In this document: positions 26,346 to 35,238 of the stretch, piece after piece
Numbering within the stretch: the stretch's first letter is position 1
Layout: every line of letters starts with the position of its first letter
NCBI RefSeq assembly: GCF_004368405.1
Contig: NZ_SBJH01000072.1
Location: forward strand, 38,394-102,393
Direction of reading: 5' to 3'
DNA length: 64,000 nt
Source: Olivibacter sp. XZL3
GTDB taxonomy: Bacteria; Bacteroidota; Bacteroidia; Sphingobacteriales; Sphingobacteriaceae
Notes under the pieces: model-generated
The model's database searches: none
Seen by the model: only the letters and a program-made list of their open reading frames with translations
Told to the model about the DNA's origin: nothing
Made by a program: the position numbers and the translations under genes

Positions 26346-28419
26346 GATAAAGCAAGGTGTTTGCTTTTTTATGATCTGCTGCTTGTATGTGTTTAAAAGC
26401 GGCGCTACCGAGGTGATGAAGGTAGCTTGTATGGGTAATTCGGTTACTTATGGATATGGTTTGCAGGACCCTTCTGTACAATCGTATCCGGCGCAATTAC
26501 AGCAGTTACTGGGATCGAAATATCAGGTCGGTAATTTTGGCCATAGTGGGGCAACCTTATTAAAAAACGGACATAATCCTTATTTCAAGACGCAGGAATT
26601 TTTGGATGCATCGGCTTTTAAGCCGGATGTCGCCATCGTCCATCTCGGCTTGAATGATACGGATCCGCGTAATTGGCCCCATTACCGGGATCAGTTTGAG
26701 CGGGATTATCATTGGCTGCTTGATACCTTACAGGAGGTAAATCCAAAGGTAAAGCTTTATGTGTGCGTGTTAACGCCCATTTTTAGCGGTCATCCCCGCT
26801 TTAAATCGGGTACTTTTGAGTGGTATAAGCAAATTCAGAAACTGCTGCCCCTTATTGCCAAAACACATCAGGCTCAATTGATCAACCTAAAGGAACCTTT
26901 GCATAGCCGACCCGATTTGTTTCCGGATAACCTGCATCCGAATGAAGAGGGTGCTGAAATTATTGCCAAAACGGTCTTTAAAAAAATAACGGGAAATTAC
27001 GGTGGTTTACAACTGCCAAGGGTATTTGCCGATCATATGGTGCTGCAGCGCGAAAGGCCTATTCATATTTATGGAATAGCGAATTCCGGGCAGCGCGTGG
27101 AAGTCCGTTTGGGCGAGGAGCAAGGCATGGCAGAAGCCGACGAGAACGGGTGTTGGACCGTATCATTGCGCGCAAGGGAAGCGGGAGGGCCTTATCAGCT
27201 GCTTGTGCGGAGTGAAAATCGAAATATCGTGCTAAGGGACATTTTAGTGGGTGATGTATGGTTGTGTAGCGGGCAATCGAATATGGCTTTTCCGCTGCGG
27301 GCTGCCCAAGGGGGAGCGATGCTTGCACAGCAGGCAGACAGCAGCATGAATTTACGCTTGTATCAGCTTCAAGGGGCCACGCCCACGAGTGATAAGGCCT
27401 GGTCTAAAGAAGATCTCAGGAAGACGAACGCATTGCAGTATTTTAACGGCATATGGAAGCGGGTGAACGCGGTAGATGCCGCGAGCTTCTCGGCCATTGG
27501 CTATGTCTTCGGTAACAGATTGCAACAGGAAACGGGCGTACCGATTGGCTTGATACAGCTTGCGGTAGGTGGCTCGGGGATCGAGTCGTGGATAGATCGC
27601 TGCAGCCTGGAGAATGATCCGCTGCTGGTGGATATGCTCAATAACTGGCGGAAATCTGATTTTATTATGGACTGGAATCGCGGGAGGGCTGATGTGAATT
27701 TAAAGTTTGCAACAAATCCCGGGCAAAGGCACCCTTACGAACCGGCCTATAATTTTGAAGCAGGTGTGGCGCTATTAAGGGATTTTACGATCAAAGGGGT
27801 TATTTGGTACCAGGGTGAAAGCAATGTGCATAATCCGGAGCTTTATACGAAACTTTTCAAGACCTTCATTCAGGGTTGGCGTCGGTTTTTTAATCAGGAT
27901 AGCCTGCCTTTTTATTATGTGCAACTTACTAGTATAGGCCGGCCGGCATGGCCATATTTTAGGGATGTACAAAGGCGTCTTCAGCAGGAGATTCCGAATA
28001 CGTGGATGGCTATCAGTGCTGATGTTGGTGATTCATTGAATGTACATCCGACCAACAAGATTCCGGTTGGCGAACGTTTGGCCAATTTGGCATTGGCGCA
28101 TAGTTATGGTCGGGATATCTTGGCGGATGCACCTGAAGTAAAGGAAATGAACCGAGGGGGAGCGGTTTTGAATCTATATTTTACCACCGACTTGAAAACG
28201 GCTGACGGTAAGCCGGTAAAGGACTTTGAATGGATTGACACGAAAGGAAATGTGCTACCCACAGCGGTGGAGATACAGCATAATATAATACGGATCGAAG
28301 TACCTAAAGGTGTTTTTCCAAAGGCACTCCGTTATGCCTGGCAGCCTTTCACACGCGCGAATCTGGTTAGCGAGCAGGGGGTGCCGGTATCGACATTTAG
28401 CATGGATATAACTGAATAA
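26326..28419 (+). CDS. Fused SGNH hydrolase and sialate O-acetylesterase
   Basis: A 697-residue secreted protein with two esterase domains. Residues 1-27 form a signal peptide. Residues about 30-225 are an SGNH/GDSL hydrolase: GNSVTYG with Ser39, LGLND, and DNLHPN with Asp201 and His204. Residues about 230-697 are a sialate O-acetylesterase: FADHMVLQRERP, CSGQSNM with Ser318, and WYQGESNVHNPELY. Both should remove O-acetyl groups, which block sialidases and lyases. Single-domain versions are the usual form, so the tandem arrangement may widen positional specificity. It is co-transcribed with the MFS gene by overlap. Confidence 0.9.
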   Translation: MIFKKNKIKQGVCFFMICCLYVFKSGATEVMKVACMGNSVTYGYGLQDPSVQSYPAQLQQLLGSKYQVGNFGHSGATLLKNGHNPYFKTQEFLDASAFKPDVAIVHLGLNDTDPRNWPHYRDQFERDYHWLLDTLQEVNPKVKLYVCVLTPIFSGHPRFKSGTFEWYKQIQKLLPLIAKTHQAQLINLKEPLHSRPDLFPDNLHPNEEGAEIIAKTVFKKITGNYGGLQLPRVFADHMVLQRERPIHIYGIANSGQRVEVRLGEEQGMAEADENGCWTVSLRAREAGGPYQLLVRSENRNIVLRDILVGDVWLCSGQSNMAFPLRAAQGGAMLAQQADSSMNLRLYQLQGATPTSDKAWSKEDLRKTNALQYFNGIWKRVNAVDAASFSAIGYVFGNRLQQETGVPIGLIQLAVGGSGIESWIDRCSLENDPLLVDMLNNWRKSDFIMDWNRGRADVNLKFATNPGQRHPYEPAYNFEAGVALLRDFTIKGVIWYQGESNVHNPELYTKLFKTFIQGWRRFFNQDSLPFYYVQLTSIGRPAWPYFRDVQRRLQQEIPNTWMAISADVGDSLNVHPTNKIPVGERLANLALAHSYGRDILADAPEVKEMNRGGAVLNLYFTTDLKTADGKPVKDFEWIDTKGNVLPTAVEIQHNIIRIEVPKGVFPKALRYAWQPFTRANLVSEQGVPVSTFSMDITE

Positions 28420-28420
28420 C

Positions 28421-29611
28421 ATGATGTACACGATAGAAGAGCTAAAGGCATTGAAACAGTTTTATAAGAACCAACTGTTGCATGATACCGTTCCATTTTG
28501 GTTTCCGCGGTCTTATGATGAGGAAAATGGTGGTTTTCTGTTGATGCGCGATCAGGACGGTAGTTTAATTGATGATGATAAGGCGGTTTGGATTCAGGGA
28601 CGGGCTACGTGGTTACTGGCGACACTTTACAATACAATAGAAAAGCGAGAAGAATGGTTGAAAGGCGCAAAGCTTGGATATGACTTCTTGATGAAGCATT
28701 GCTTTGATCAGGATGGACGGATGTTCTTCCATGTGACCCGATCGGGCGAACCGATTCGGAAACGCCGTTATTTTTTCTCGGAAACTTTTGCGGTGATTGC
28801 TTTAGCCGCTTACGCCAAAGCAAGCGGGAGTAAGGAGGCTGCTGATTACGCCCGCACGCTGTTCGGTAGCTGTTTGCGCTATGCTTCCGGTGAGCTTCAA
28901 TTGCCAGCCAAGTTTATGAATACGCGACCTTCGAAGGGTATCGGCGTACCGATGATTATGATGAATACGGCGCAGCAGTTACGGGGAATTATCGGTGATG
29001 AACGTTGCGACCAAGCGATCAGTAATTGGATCAGTGAAATTGAATCGGATTTTGTGAAAGATGATATCCGATGTGTGATGGAGCAGGTGGCACCTGATGG
29101 TCGTATCATTGATCATATAGATGGCCGGACCTTAAATCCGGGGCACGCAATTGAAGGAGCCTGGTTTATATTGCATGAGGCGAAACACCGGAACAATGAT
29201 CCGGCATTGATTCAGCTGGGATGTAGGATGCTTGATTATATGTGGGAAAGGGGATGGGATAAAGAACAGGGTGGTATTTTATATTTCAGCGATGTATATG
29301 GTAAACCGGTACAGGAGTATTGGCAGGATATGAAATTCTGGTGGCCACAAAATGAGGCCATCATTGCTACTTTGCTTGCTTACTTGATGACGGGGAACGA
29401 AAAGTATGCGCAATGGCACCGCATGATCCATGAATATGCGTATGGACATTTTCATGATCGGGTGCATGGCGAATGGTTTGGTTATCTTCATCGGGATGGC
29501 CGCCTTGCGCAGACGGCCAAAGGAAATTTGTTTAAGGGGCCCTTTCATCTACCTCGGCAAGAGTGGTACTGCTATTTACTGCTGGATGAATATTTACGTA
29601 AAACAAGATAA
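28421..29611 (+). CDS. N-acylglucosamine 2-epimerase (AGE family)
   Basis: A 396-residue (alpha/alpha)6-barrel protein that should convert N-acetylmannosamine from the lyase reaction to N-acetylglucosamine. Motifs visible are KAVWIQGRATWLLA, the HVTRSGEPI segment, HAIEGAWFILHEAKH with catalytic-type histidine, FWWPQNEAIIA and HDRVHGEWFGYLHRDG. This AGE/RenBP route, rather than the NanE phosphate route, is the known arrangement in Bacteroidota sialate operons. It starts two bases after the esterase stop; a second ATG follows immediately at 28424. Confidence 0.92.
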   Translation: MMYTIEELKALKQFYKNQLLHDTVPFWFPRSYDEENGGFLLMRDQDGSLIDDDKAVWIQGRATWLLATLYNTIEKREEWLKGAKLGYDFLMKHCFDQDGRMFFHVTRSGEPIRKRRYFFSETFAVIALAAYAKASGSKEAADYARTLFGSCLRYASGELQLPAKFMNTRPSKGIGVPMIMMNTAQQLRGIIGDERCDQAISNWISEIESDFVKDDIRCVMEQVAPDGRIIDHIDGRTLNPGHAIEGAWFILHEAKHRNNDPALIQLGCRMLDYMWERGWDKEQGGILYFSDVYGKPVQEYWQDMKFWWPQNEAIIATLLAYLMTGNEKYAQWHRMIHEYAYGHFHDRVHGEWFGYLHRDGRLAQTAKGNLFKGPFHLPRQEWYCYLLLDEYLRKTR

Positions 29612-29622
29612 AATAAGAGAAT

Positions 29623-30822
29623 ATGATCAAAAAATCGATGGTGGTAGCCTGGTGTATGCTGCTATTGCAGCAGATGAGCTTTGCAAAGGAAAAGATTGAG
29701 GGATTGCCGGAAGATACTACTGCTGAAAAGGCAGTTTTTGTTTCTGAAAGGGAAGGATATCAAAGCTATCGGATTCCCGCCATTATTAAACTTAAAAATG
29801 GCGATTTACTCGCGTTTTGCGAGGGCAGGGTGGCTCATGCGGGTGACTTTGGGGATATCGACATTGTGATGAAACGGAGTGCCGATAACGGAAAAACCTG
29901 GAACACCTTGCAAAAGGTGGTCGATTACGGCGATTTACAAGCGGGCAATCCGGCGCCAGTAGTGGATTTAACGGATCCTGCTTATCCGCAAGGCCGTATT
30001 TTTTTGTTTTATAATACGGGTAATAATCATGAGGGTGAGGTGCGCCGGGGAAAAGGGGTACGTGAGGTATGGTATGTTACTTCCACGGATCACGGACAAA
30101 CATGGTCTGAACCTGTGAATATTACACTGCAGACGCATCGACCCAATCAACCCGCTTTTAATCCTGCTTACCGTTTTAAGGAGGATTGGCGCAGTTATGC
30201 GAATACGCCCGGACATGCGGTGCAGCTCGAGGCCGGGAAGTTTAAGGGAAGGATCTTTATTGCGGCCAACCATTCTGCCGGCATGCCACAAGATGCGTTC
30301 AAAGACTACCGGGCACATGGTTATTATACGGATGATCATGGGAAGACGTTTAAACTGGGTGAGAGCGTTTCGTTTGAAGGGGGGAATGAGTCGATGGCGG
30401 CTGAGTTGACTGGAGGCAGGCTCTTGATGAACACCCGTAACCAGCAGGGACAGGTGCGAAATAGAATCGTGAGTATCAGTAAGGATGGGGGGGCGACTTG
30501 GGACACTACCTTTTATGATAAGCAATTGCCGGATCCGGTTAATCAGGGAAGTGTGCTTTCCTTTTTAGATAAGAGAAATCGGATACTGGCTTTCTGTAAT
30601 GCGGCAGCTACGCAGAACCGCGACAGCCTGACCTTACGTTTGAGCAAAGATGATGGTCAACATTGGTTTTATAATAAGCGGGTTGCCACGGCCCCTCTTG
30701 CTTATAAAGGTGGTTATGCAGCTTATTCTGATCTTGTTCGACTTGGGAAGAGAACCGTTGGTATATTATACGAGAAAGACAACTATAAGTCGATTGTTTT
30801 TATTCCGGTTAAATGGAAATAA
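29623..30822 (+). CDS. nanH: Exo-alpha-sialidase (GH33)
   Basis: A 399-residue secreted neuraminidase that releases terminal sialic acid. It has a signal peptide (residues 1-21), the arginine motif YRIPAI near residue 47, then Asp-box repeats SADNGKTW, STDHGQTW, YTDDHGKTF, SKDGGATW and SKDDGQHW. The acid/base Asp region is AHAGDFGDIDIV. It probably acts in the periplasm or at the surface. It lies 11 bases after the epimerase gene and its 3' end touches the hexosaminidase leader, so it is in the same transcript. Confidence 0.95.
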   Translation: MIKKSMVVAWCMLLLQQMSFAKEKIEGLPEDTTAEKAVFVSEREGYQSYRIPAIIKLKNGDLLAFCEGRVAHAGDFGDIDIVMKRSADNGKTWNTLQKVVDYGDLQAGNPAPVVDLTDPAYPQGRIFLFYNTGNNHEGEVRRGKGVREVWYVTSTDHGQTWSEPVNITLQTHRPNQPAFNPAYRFKEDWRSYANTPGHAVQLEAGKFKGRIFIAANHSAGMPQDAFKDYRAHGYYTDDHGKTFKLGESVSFEGGNESMAAELTGGRLLMNTRNQQGQVRNRIVSISKDGGATWDTTFYDKQLPDPVNQGSVLSFLDKRNRILAFCNAAATQNRDSLTLRLSKDDGQHWFYNKRVATAPLAYKGGYAAYSDLVRLGKRTVGILYEKDNYKSIVFIPVKWK

Positions 30823-30833
30823 AGCGGCGCCAA

Positions 30834-32813
30834 ATGAAGATGAACCGATTTAAAAAGTTAAGAACCTTATTCTTTTTCTTGTTTTATCTAACGGTAGTTA
30901 AGTCCGAGGTCGTGCAAGCAGAGTTGGCCTTAATACCTTATCCGCAGGAGGTGAAATGGACCAAAAGCCAGTTTACTTTAAATCGACCACTGACAATCGT
31001 CGTCGAGGATTCGCTCAAGTTCAGGCATGAGTTAACGCTATTAGCTCAATTACTTGCGTCGCATGGCTTTGATACCCGCTTTGCGCAAAGTGTAACGAAT
31101 GAACCCTGTTTGGAGCTGCGGCTGGGAACGGTGGAGGCACCGATTAACAGTGAAGAGGCCTATGAACTTGAAGTTACCGGTAATAACGTGCGGATAGAAG
31201 CGAACCGGGCTAAAGGGATTTTTTATGCTATACAAACGTTCAGGCAACTTATCACAGATAAAGGGACTGTGCCGACCTGTAAAATAAAGGACTGGCCTGC
31301 ATTTGCATGGAGAGGTTACTTGGTTGATGTCGGGCGAAACTACCAGACCATGAGGTTGCTGAAAAAGCAACTGGATGTGATGGCGGCTTATAAAATGAAT
31401 ATTTTCCATTTCCATTTTACGGAAGATATAGCCTGGCGCTTGGCAAGTGAAGCATTCCCTGTCTTAACGGATGCCACGAACATGCTGCGTTGGCCAGGGA
31501 ATTACTATACGGAAGCGGAATTCAGGGAACTGATTGCTTATGCTAATGAACGTCATATTACGTTAGTGCCGGAAATTGATATGCCGGGACATAGCGGGGC
31601 TTTTGAAAGAGCGTTAGGGGTAAATATGCAGTCGGCACGGGGCATGCAATATATCAAACGCTTATTAACCGAATTTTGTGCAAACTACGATTTGCCGTAT
31701 ATCCATATTGGCGGGGATGAAGTAAAAATTACCAATCCGAACTTTCTGCCGGAGATGGTCGGTTTTTTGGATAGCTTGGGAAAGCGAACCATTGGATGGG
31801 AGCCGGGGGGGAATCTGCCACAGCAAACCATCCGCCAACTTTGGATGGGGGGTCCTCAGCCTGTAGCGGATACGGCTGCTGCCCGTTACATCGACTCAAG
31901 GCATCTTTACATTAATCATATGGATCCGCTGGAGTCTGTAACGACGTTATTCTTTCGTCGCATAGGAGAACAGGTGCAGGGAAATGATCGATTGTTGGGG
32001 GGTACCTTATGCTGCTGGCCGGACCGCGCAGTTGGGAAAGAAACGGCTGTACTATTGCAGAATGCGGTATATCTGGCCTTGCTAACTTTTGCTGAACGCA
32101 GTTGGAGGGGAGGGGGCACACCTGAATGGCGGTGCAATATTGACAATATAACGACGGCGGAGGGGCATGCTTTTGCAGGTTTTGAAGATCGGCTATTGAC
32201 GCATAAAAAAAAGTACTTCAGAAATCTTCCTTTTCCTTATGTAAAGCAAAGTGATTTGATCTGGCAGTTTTACGGGCCTTATGAAAACGATGGAAACTCG
32301 GAGGCGCGCTTTGCGCCGGAAATGGCCAAGGGTTATGATCATCAAAAAGCTGCTTTTGAAGCCGTGGGAGGAACCTTAATCTTGCGGCACTGGTGGGCTG
32401 ATATTCTTCAGGGATTGGTGCCGAATCCGCAGGAACAAACAACCTGGTATGCCCGCACGAAAGTTTGGAGTGATCAGGATCAAATACGGGCCTTTTGGAT
32501 TGGCTTCAATGATTTGTCACGCTCTTATGCGTCCGATTCTCCGGCTTCGAATACCTGGGACGATCGCGGCAGTTGTCTTTGGGTTAATCATCAATTGATA
32601 GAACCTCCGCGCTGGATACAGGCGGGAATGAAAGGCGATCTGGAAAAGCCGCTGCGAGATGAAGGTTATACGTTCAGAGAGCCTACTAGGATTTATTTAA
32701 AAAGGGGTTGGAATGAGGTATTGGTAAAACTACCGGTTAATCGTTTCAAGGGAAAGGATTGGCAAAATCCGGTGAAATGGATGTTTACGTTTGTTCCGCT
32801 CCGTAAGGACTGA
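30834..32813 (+). CDS. Beta-N-acetylhexosaminidase (GH20)
   Basis: A 659-residue secreted enzyme with a signal peptide, a GH20b-type N-terminal domain (residues about 30-140), a TIM barrel beginning WRGYLVDVGRNYQT, and the catalytic pair Asp295-Glu296 in HIGGDEVKI. A roughly 180-residue C-terminal region with WDDRGSCLWVNHQ looks like a beta-sandwich accessory domain. It would trim GlcNAc or GalNAc exposed after sialidase action. Start ATG 30834 is preferred over 30813, which overlaps the sialidase stop. It is the last gene of the sialic acid operon. Confidence 0.92.
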   Translation: MKMNRFKKLRTLFFFLFYLTVVKSEVVQAELALIPYPQEVKWTKSQFTLNRPLTIVVEDSLKFRHELTLLAQLLASHGFDTRFAQSVTNEPCLELRLGTVEAPINSEEAYELEVTGNNVRIEANRAKGIFYAIQTFRQLITDKGTVPTCKIKDWPAFAWRGYLVDVGRNYQTMRLLKKQLDVMAAYKMNIFHFHFTEDIAWRLASEAFPVLTDATNMLRWPGNYYTEAEFRELIAYANERHITLVPEIDMPGHSGAFERALGVNMQSARGMQYIKRLLTEFCANYDLPYIHIGGDEVKITNPNFLPEMVGFLDSLGKRTIGWEPGGNLPQQTIRQLWMGGPQPVADTAAARYIDSRHLYINHMDPLESVTTLFFRRIGEQVQGNDRLLGGTLCCWPDRAVGKETAVLLQNAVYLALLTFAERSWRGGGTPEWRCNIDNITTAEGHAFAGFEDRLLTHKKKYFRNLPFPYVKQSDLIWQFYGPYENDGNSEARFAPEMAKGYDHQKAAFEAVGGTLILRHWWADILQGLVPNPQEQTTWYARTKVWSDQDQIRAFWIGFNDLSRSYASDSPASNTWDDRGSCLWVNHQLIEPPRWIQAGMKGDLEKPLRDEGYTFREPTRIYLKRGWNEVLVKLPVNRFKGKDWQNPVKWMFTFVPLRKD

Positions 32814-32841
32814 TTTTTAAAAAAATGGAGATAAAATTAAT

Positions 32842-33011
32842 TTATAGTCTCCCGATATCTCTCCAGCTTAATACCTTATATTTTGTGCGCTCTTGATTTT
32901 CATCACCGCCGTAAATTAAGGTTTTGTTCACGGGTTGTGGACTTGCCAGCTCAGCGAAATAGTCCATATTAGTGAAAAGCTTTGGTGTAACGGCTTGTGT
33001 GGCTTTTACTT
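32842..33011 (-). pseudogene. Deletion remnant of the DUF4143 ATPase gene
   Basis: This minus-strand stretch encodes about 56 codons, ATQAVTPKLFTNMDYFAEL through KVLSWRDIGRL and a stop. It matches the last codons of the ATPase gene at 13152-14318 (ATQTVTPKLFANMDYFDEL; TVLSWKDIGKL). Coding upstream of about codon 334 is missing and is replaced directly by the promoter repeat array, so one internal deletion of roughly 1 kb explains it. No start codon or P-loop remains. Confidence 0.85.
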
Positions 33012-33013
33012 TG

Positions 33014-33095
33014 AATTTTGAAAATACATGAAATTTATTTTGAATTTACATGGAGTAAACTTTGAAAATACATAAGATAAATTCCGAATTTGCAT
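33014..33095 (-). repeat. Second 22-bp repeat array, attached to the ATPase remnant
   Basis: Units on the minus strand start at 33095, 33073, 33051 and 33029, again exactly 22 bases apart, and share the ATG(C/T)A(A/T)(A/T)TTC head with the array at 14340-14427. The last unit is cut after about 16 bases where it joins the ATPase remnant. Confidence 0.85.
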
Positions 33096-33140
33096 AGCTA
33101 ATAGTGTGTTTGTTTAAAGTGCGCCATTAATAAAAAAAAC

Positions 33141-33188
33141 TTTTAACCAAGGCAGACAGAATGGAAATTCCATCTGCCTTGGTTAAAA
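33141..33188 (-). terminator. Rho-independent terminator of the stress-protein gene
   Basis: A 16-bp perfect stem (33141-33156 with 33173-33188) based on AACCAAGGCAGA is followed on the minus strand by GTTTTTTTTA. It lies 24 bases past the stop at 33212 and could also end transcripts from the sialate operon. Confidence 0.9.
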
Positions 33189-33211
33189 GCTATCGGCAGC
33201 GACGTTTATTA

Positions 33212-33985
33212 TTATAAATTCCTATCCGTATTTAGTCTGCTTTCATTGCCGATGGGCTCTGCTTCCACATCGGTTTTACGTACGCTGTCCCGAATGGTCT
33301 CCTCTTTTTCTTCCACCTCTTTTTTTAGATTAACTTCTTCTACCACTCGGGCTTCCTTAGACACAACAGGGACTTCCTCGTGTTCGGTAATTTCTATCGA
33401 GCCTTCCTGGAAGGTCTTAAAATCGGCCTCGGTAGCCGGTCTGTCAACCGGAGTCCGATCAACAATCACATGTTCTCGCCTTAAGCGGATACTTTCTTCA
33501 ACCGGTCGGTTAATAATTGTACTCCGTAAGCGCACACCGCCGGTTTCGACTTCCTGCTTTCCTACATGCATTTCTTCTTCAATAACCGGGATAGACGCCG
33601 ATCCTGCAAGATCTGTTGATGTATCTGTCGTAGCACCCCGATATTTTTCGGCATATTCATTAACATCAACCGCTCCATAATTATCTAAAACGCGGCCGGC
33701 AACTTCGGCTTCGTCGGCGCTCATGGCATGCACGGTGACAACCGTACCATTACGGCTGGCTTCCGTGTAACGGGCAACGTCCTCCTCTTTATCACCAAAG
33801 AGATTCGTAAAAAAATCGCCCATTTTATCAAAAAAATCTTCATCCCTTTCTGGTTCTTCGCCTGCTTGGGAATAGTTAGTGGCGATATCGATATTCGCTT
33901 CAGTAAATCCGTTGGCAAGTAAATATTTTTTTGCCTCTTGTGCTTCACTCGTATACTGAAATACGCCTATTACTGTATGTGACAT
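33212..33985 (-). CDS. DUF2382 (YsnF/AvaK) stress protein with YflT-like N-terminus
   Basis: A 257-residue soluble protein. The N-terminal 110 residues (VIGVFQYTSEAQEAKKYLLANGF) resemble the general-stress 17M/YflT fold; the C-terminal part contains the YsnF/AvaK domain, IPVIEEEMHVGKQEVETGGV through EESIRLRREHVIVDR and EVPVVSKEARVVEEV. It ends in a charged tail. The family is linked to stress responses but has no known biochemical activity. A second, smaller YsnF/AvaK gene lies directly upstream on the same strand. Confidence 0.88.
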   Translation of the reverse strand: MSHTVIGVFQYTSEAQEAKKYLLANGFTEANIDIATNYSQAGEEPERDEDFFDKMGDFFTNLFGDKEEDVARYTEASRNGTVVTVHAMSADEAEVAGRVLDNYGAVDVNEYAEKYRGATTDTSTDLAGSASIPVIEEEMHVGKQEVETGGVRLRSTIINRPVEESIRLRREHVIVDRTPVDRPATEADFKTFQEGSIEITEHEEVPVVSKEARVVEEVNLKKEVEEKEETIRDSVRKTDVEAEPIGNESRLNTDRNL

Positions 33986-34072
33986 AACTTTTCTTTTTTA
34001 ATGTTTCCAACTTCAACTTTACCACTGATCTTGATGATCAGTACCGTAATGAATAGGCCAATACCTGTGCCA

Positions 34073-34504
34073 TTATTTTTGTCTTTTCACTGTGACCTCT
34101 TCTTTTTGAAGGCTTTCTTTTACTTCCACAATCTCTTCCGTTTTCTGCTTGGTAATATGTATTTCTTCGGTAAGCATCAGCCGTTTTTCTACCACTAGCA
34201 CCTCTCTGACAACCGAAATGATCGTTTTATCACCTTCTTGTCTAATAGGGGGAGGTGGGGTGTCTATATACGTGTTGAAGACTTTTTTTTCTACGATAAC
34301 TTTTTCCTTACTTACCGGCACTTCAATAATGGCCTCATCTTTGTATGTGCTCTTCGAAATGTGTACACTTCCGGTCTTTACTGTCTTCTTTTCTACACGT
34401 AGCTGTTCTTCAATTACGGGCAGGCTTATCTTTTGATCTTTAGCTAAGTTGACGGAGAAGATTTTATGCTCGCTCTTATCCTCGCTTTTATTTTTTTCGT
34501 CCAT
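34073..34504 (-). CDS. DUF2382 (YsnF/AvaK) domain protein
   Basis: A 143-residue protein made almost only of the YsnF/AvaK domain: LPVIEEQLRVEKKTVKTGSV, VPVSKEKVIVEKKVF, and VVREVLVVEKRLMLTEEIHI. It lacks the N-terminal domain of its neighbour at 33212. Both genes are on the minus strand 87 bases apart, with a hairpin ACTGATC-TTGAT-GATCAGT at 34024-34042 between them. The function is unknown; co-expression in stress is inferred from the pair. Confidence 0.85.
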   Translation of the reverse strand: MDEKNKSEDKSEHKIFSVNLAKDQKISLPVIEEQLRVEKKTVKTGSVHISKSTYKDEAIIEVPVSKEKVIVEKKVFNTYIDTPPPPIRQEGDKTIISVVREVLVVEKRLMLTEEIHITKQKTEEIVEVKESLQKEEVTVKRQK

Positions 34505-34718
34505 TTTCTTATATTCCTTCCTTCGGCGCTAACCGATGTTTATACTTGATGGCTTTATTGCTGTTTTTAAAACTGGATAGCATCGGAAAAGTTTGAGGTG
34601 GAAACCGCATTTTTAGTGGTTAGCCAGGAGGCTTTCTTTTTGGAAGAAGGTCTGCCTCAACCGAGGCCCAGAAGTTTATTTATCTGAGACAGCCTAGTTA
34701 ATTGGGGATGAATGATCG

Positions 34719-35075
34719 TTATATCGTTTGTCCGAAAGTTAGTAGATTGTTATCCGGATCTAGCAGTGAAAATTCTTTTTGTCCCCACGGCTTTGTTTGA
34801 AGATGGCCTGCGGGATGTATGGCGACCTTGTTCCTTAATAGCTCTTCGTATAATGCTTCAATATTGTCGGTCCGGATATAAACCTGTCCGTAATTCGTTT
34901 TCGGATCAAGTGCTTCAAATGCAAAAAAATGAATTTGGATACGATCTTTTTCAACCATGAGATACTCTTGGTAGTCGGCATGCCCGAATTCCTTAAAACC
35001 TAACCGGTTTAGGTAGAAATCCTTTGTTGCGGCTTTATTTCGCATCGGCAGCTTTGGGTTTATATCGGTTAGCAT
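34719..35075 (-). CDS. VOC family protein (bleomycin-resistance/glyoxalase-like)
   Basis: A 118-residue single-module vicinal-oxygen-chelate protein. It begins INPKLPMRNKAATKDFYLNRLGF and ends KPWGQKEFSLLDPDNNLLTFGQ, both typical of bleomycin-resistance-like VOC proteins that dimerise to form binding sites. It could sequester a bleomycin-type compound or be an enzyme of unknown specificity. The 214-base gap before the next gene (34505-34718) shows no feature I can support. Confidence 0.85.
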   Translation of the reverse strand: MLTDINPKLPMRNKAATKDFYLNRLGFKEFGHADYQEYLMVEKDRIQIHFFAFEALDPKTNYGQVYIRTDNIEALYEELLRNKVAIHPAGHLQTKPWGQKEFSLLDPDNNLLTFGQTI

Positions 35076-35238
35076 ATACTACGTTTTTAATTTTGTTTTC
35101 TAAATCTTCAAGGATACATAGAAATTGAAACTGCAAGATAATATAAAGTGTTGTTCCAAGCAAGCATCTTTTCCGGTGCCGCTACTAGGAGGTATCGATA
35201 AACCTGTACATGATCAAACTCTTGCCGGCGTGGGTCAA

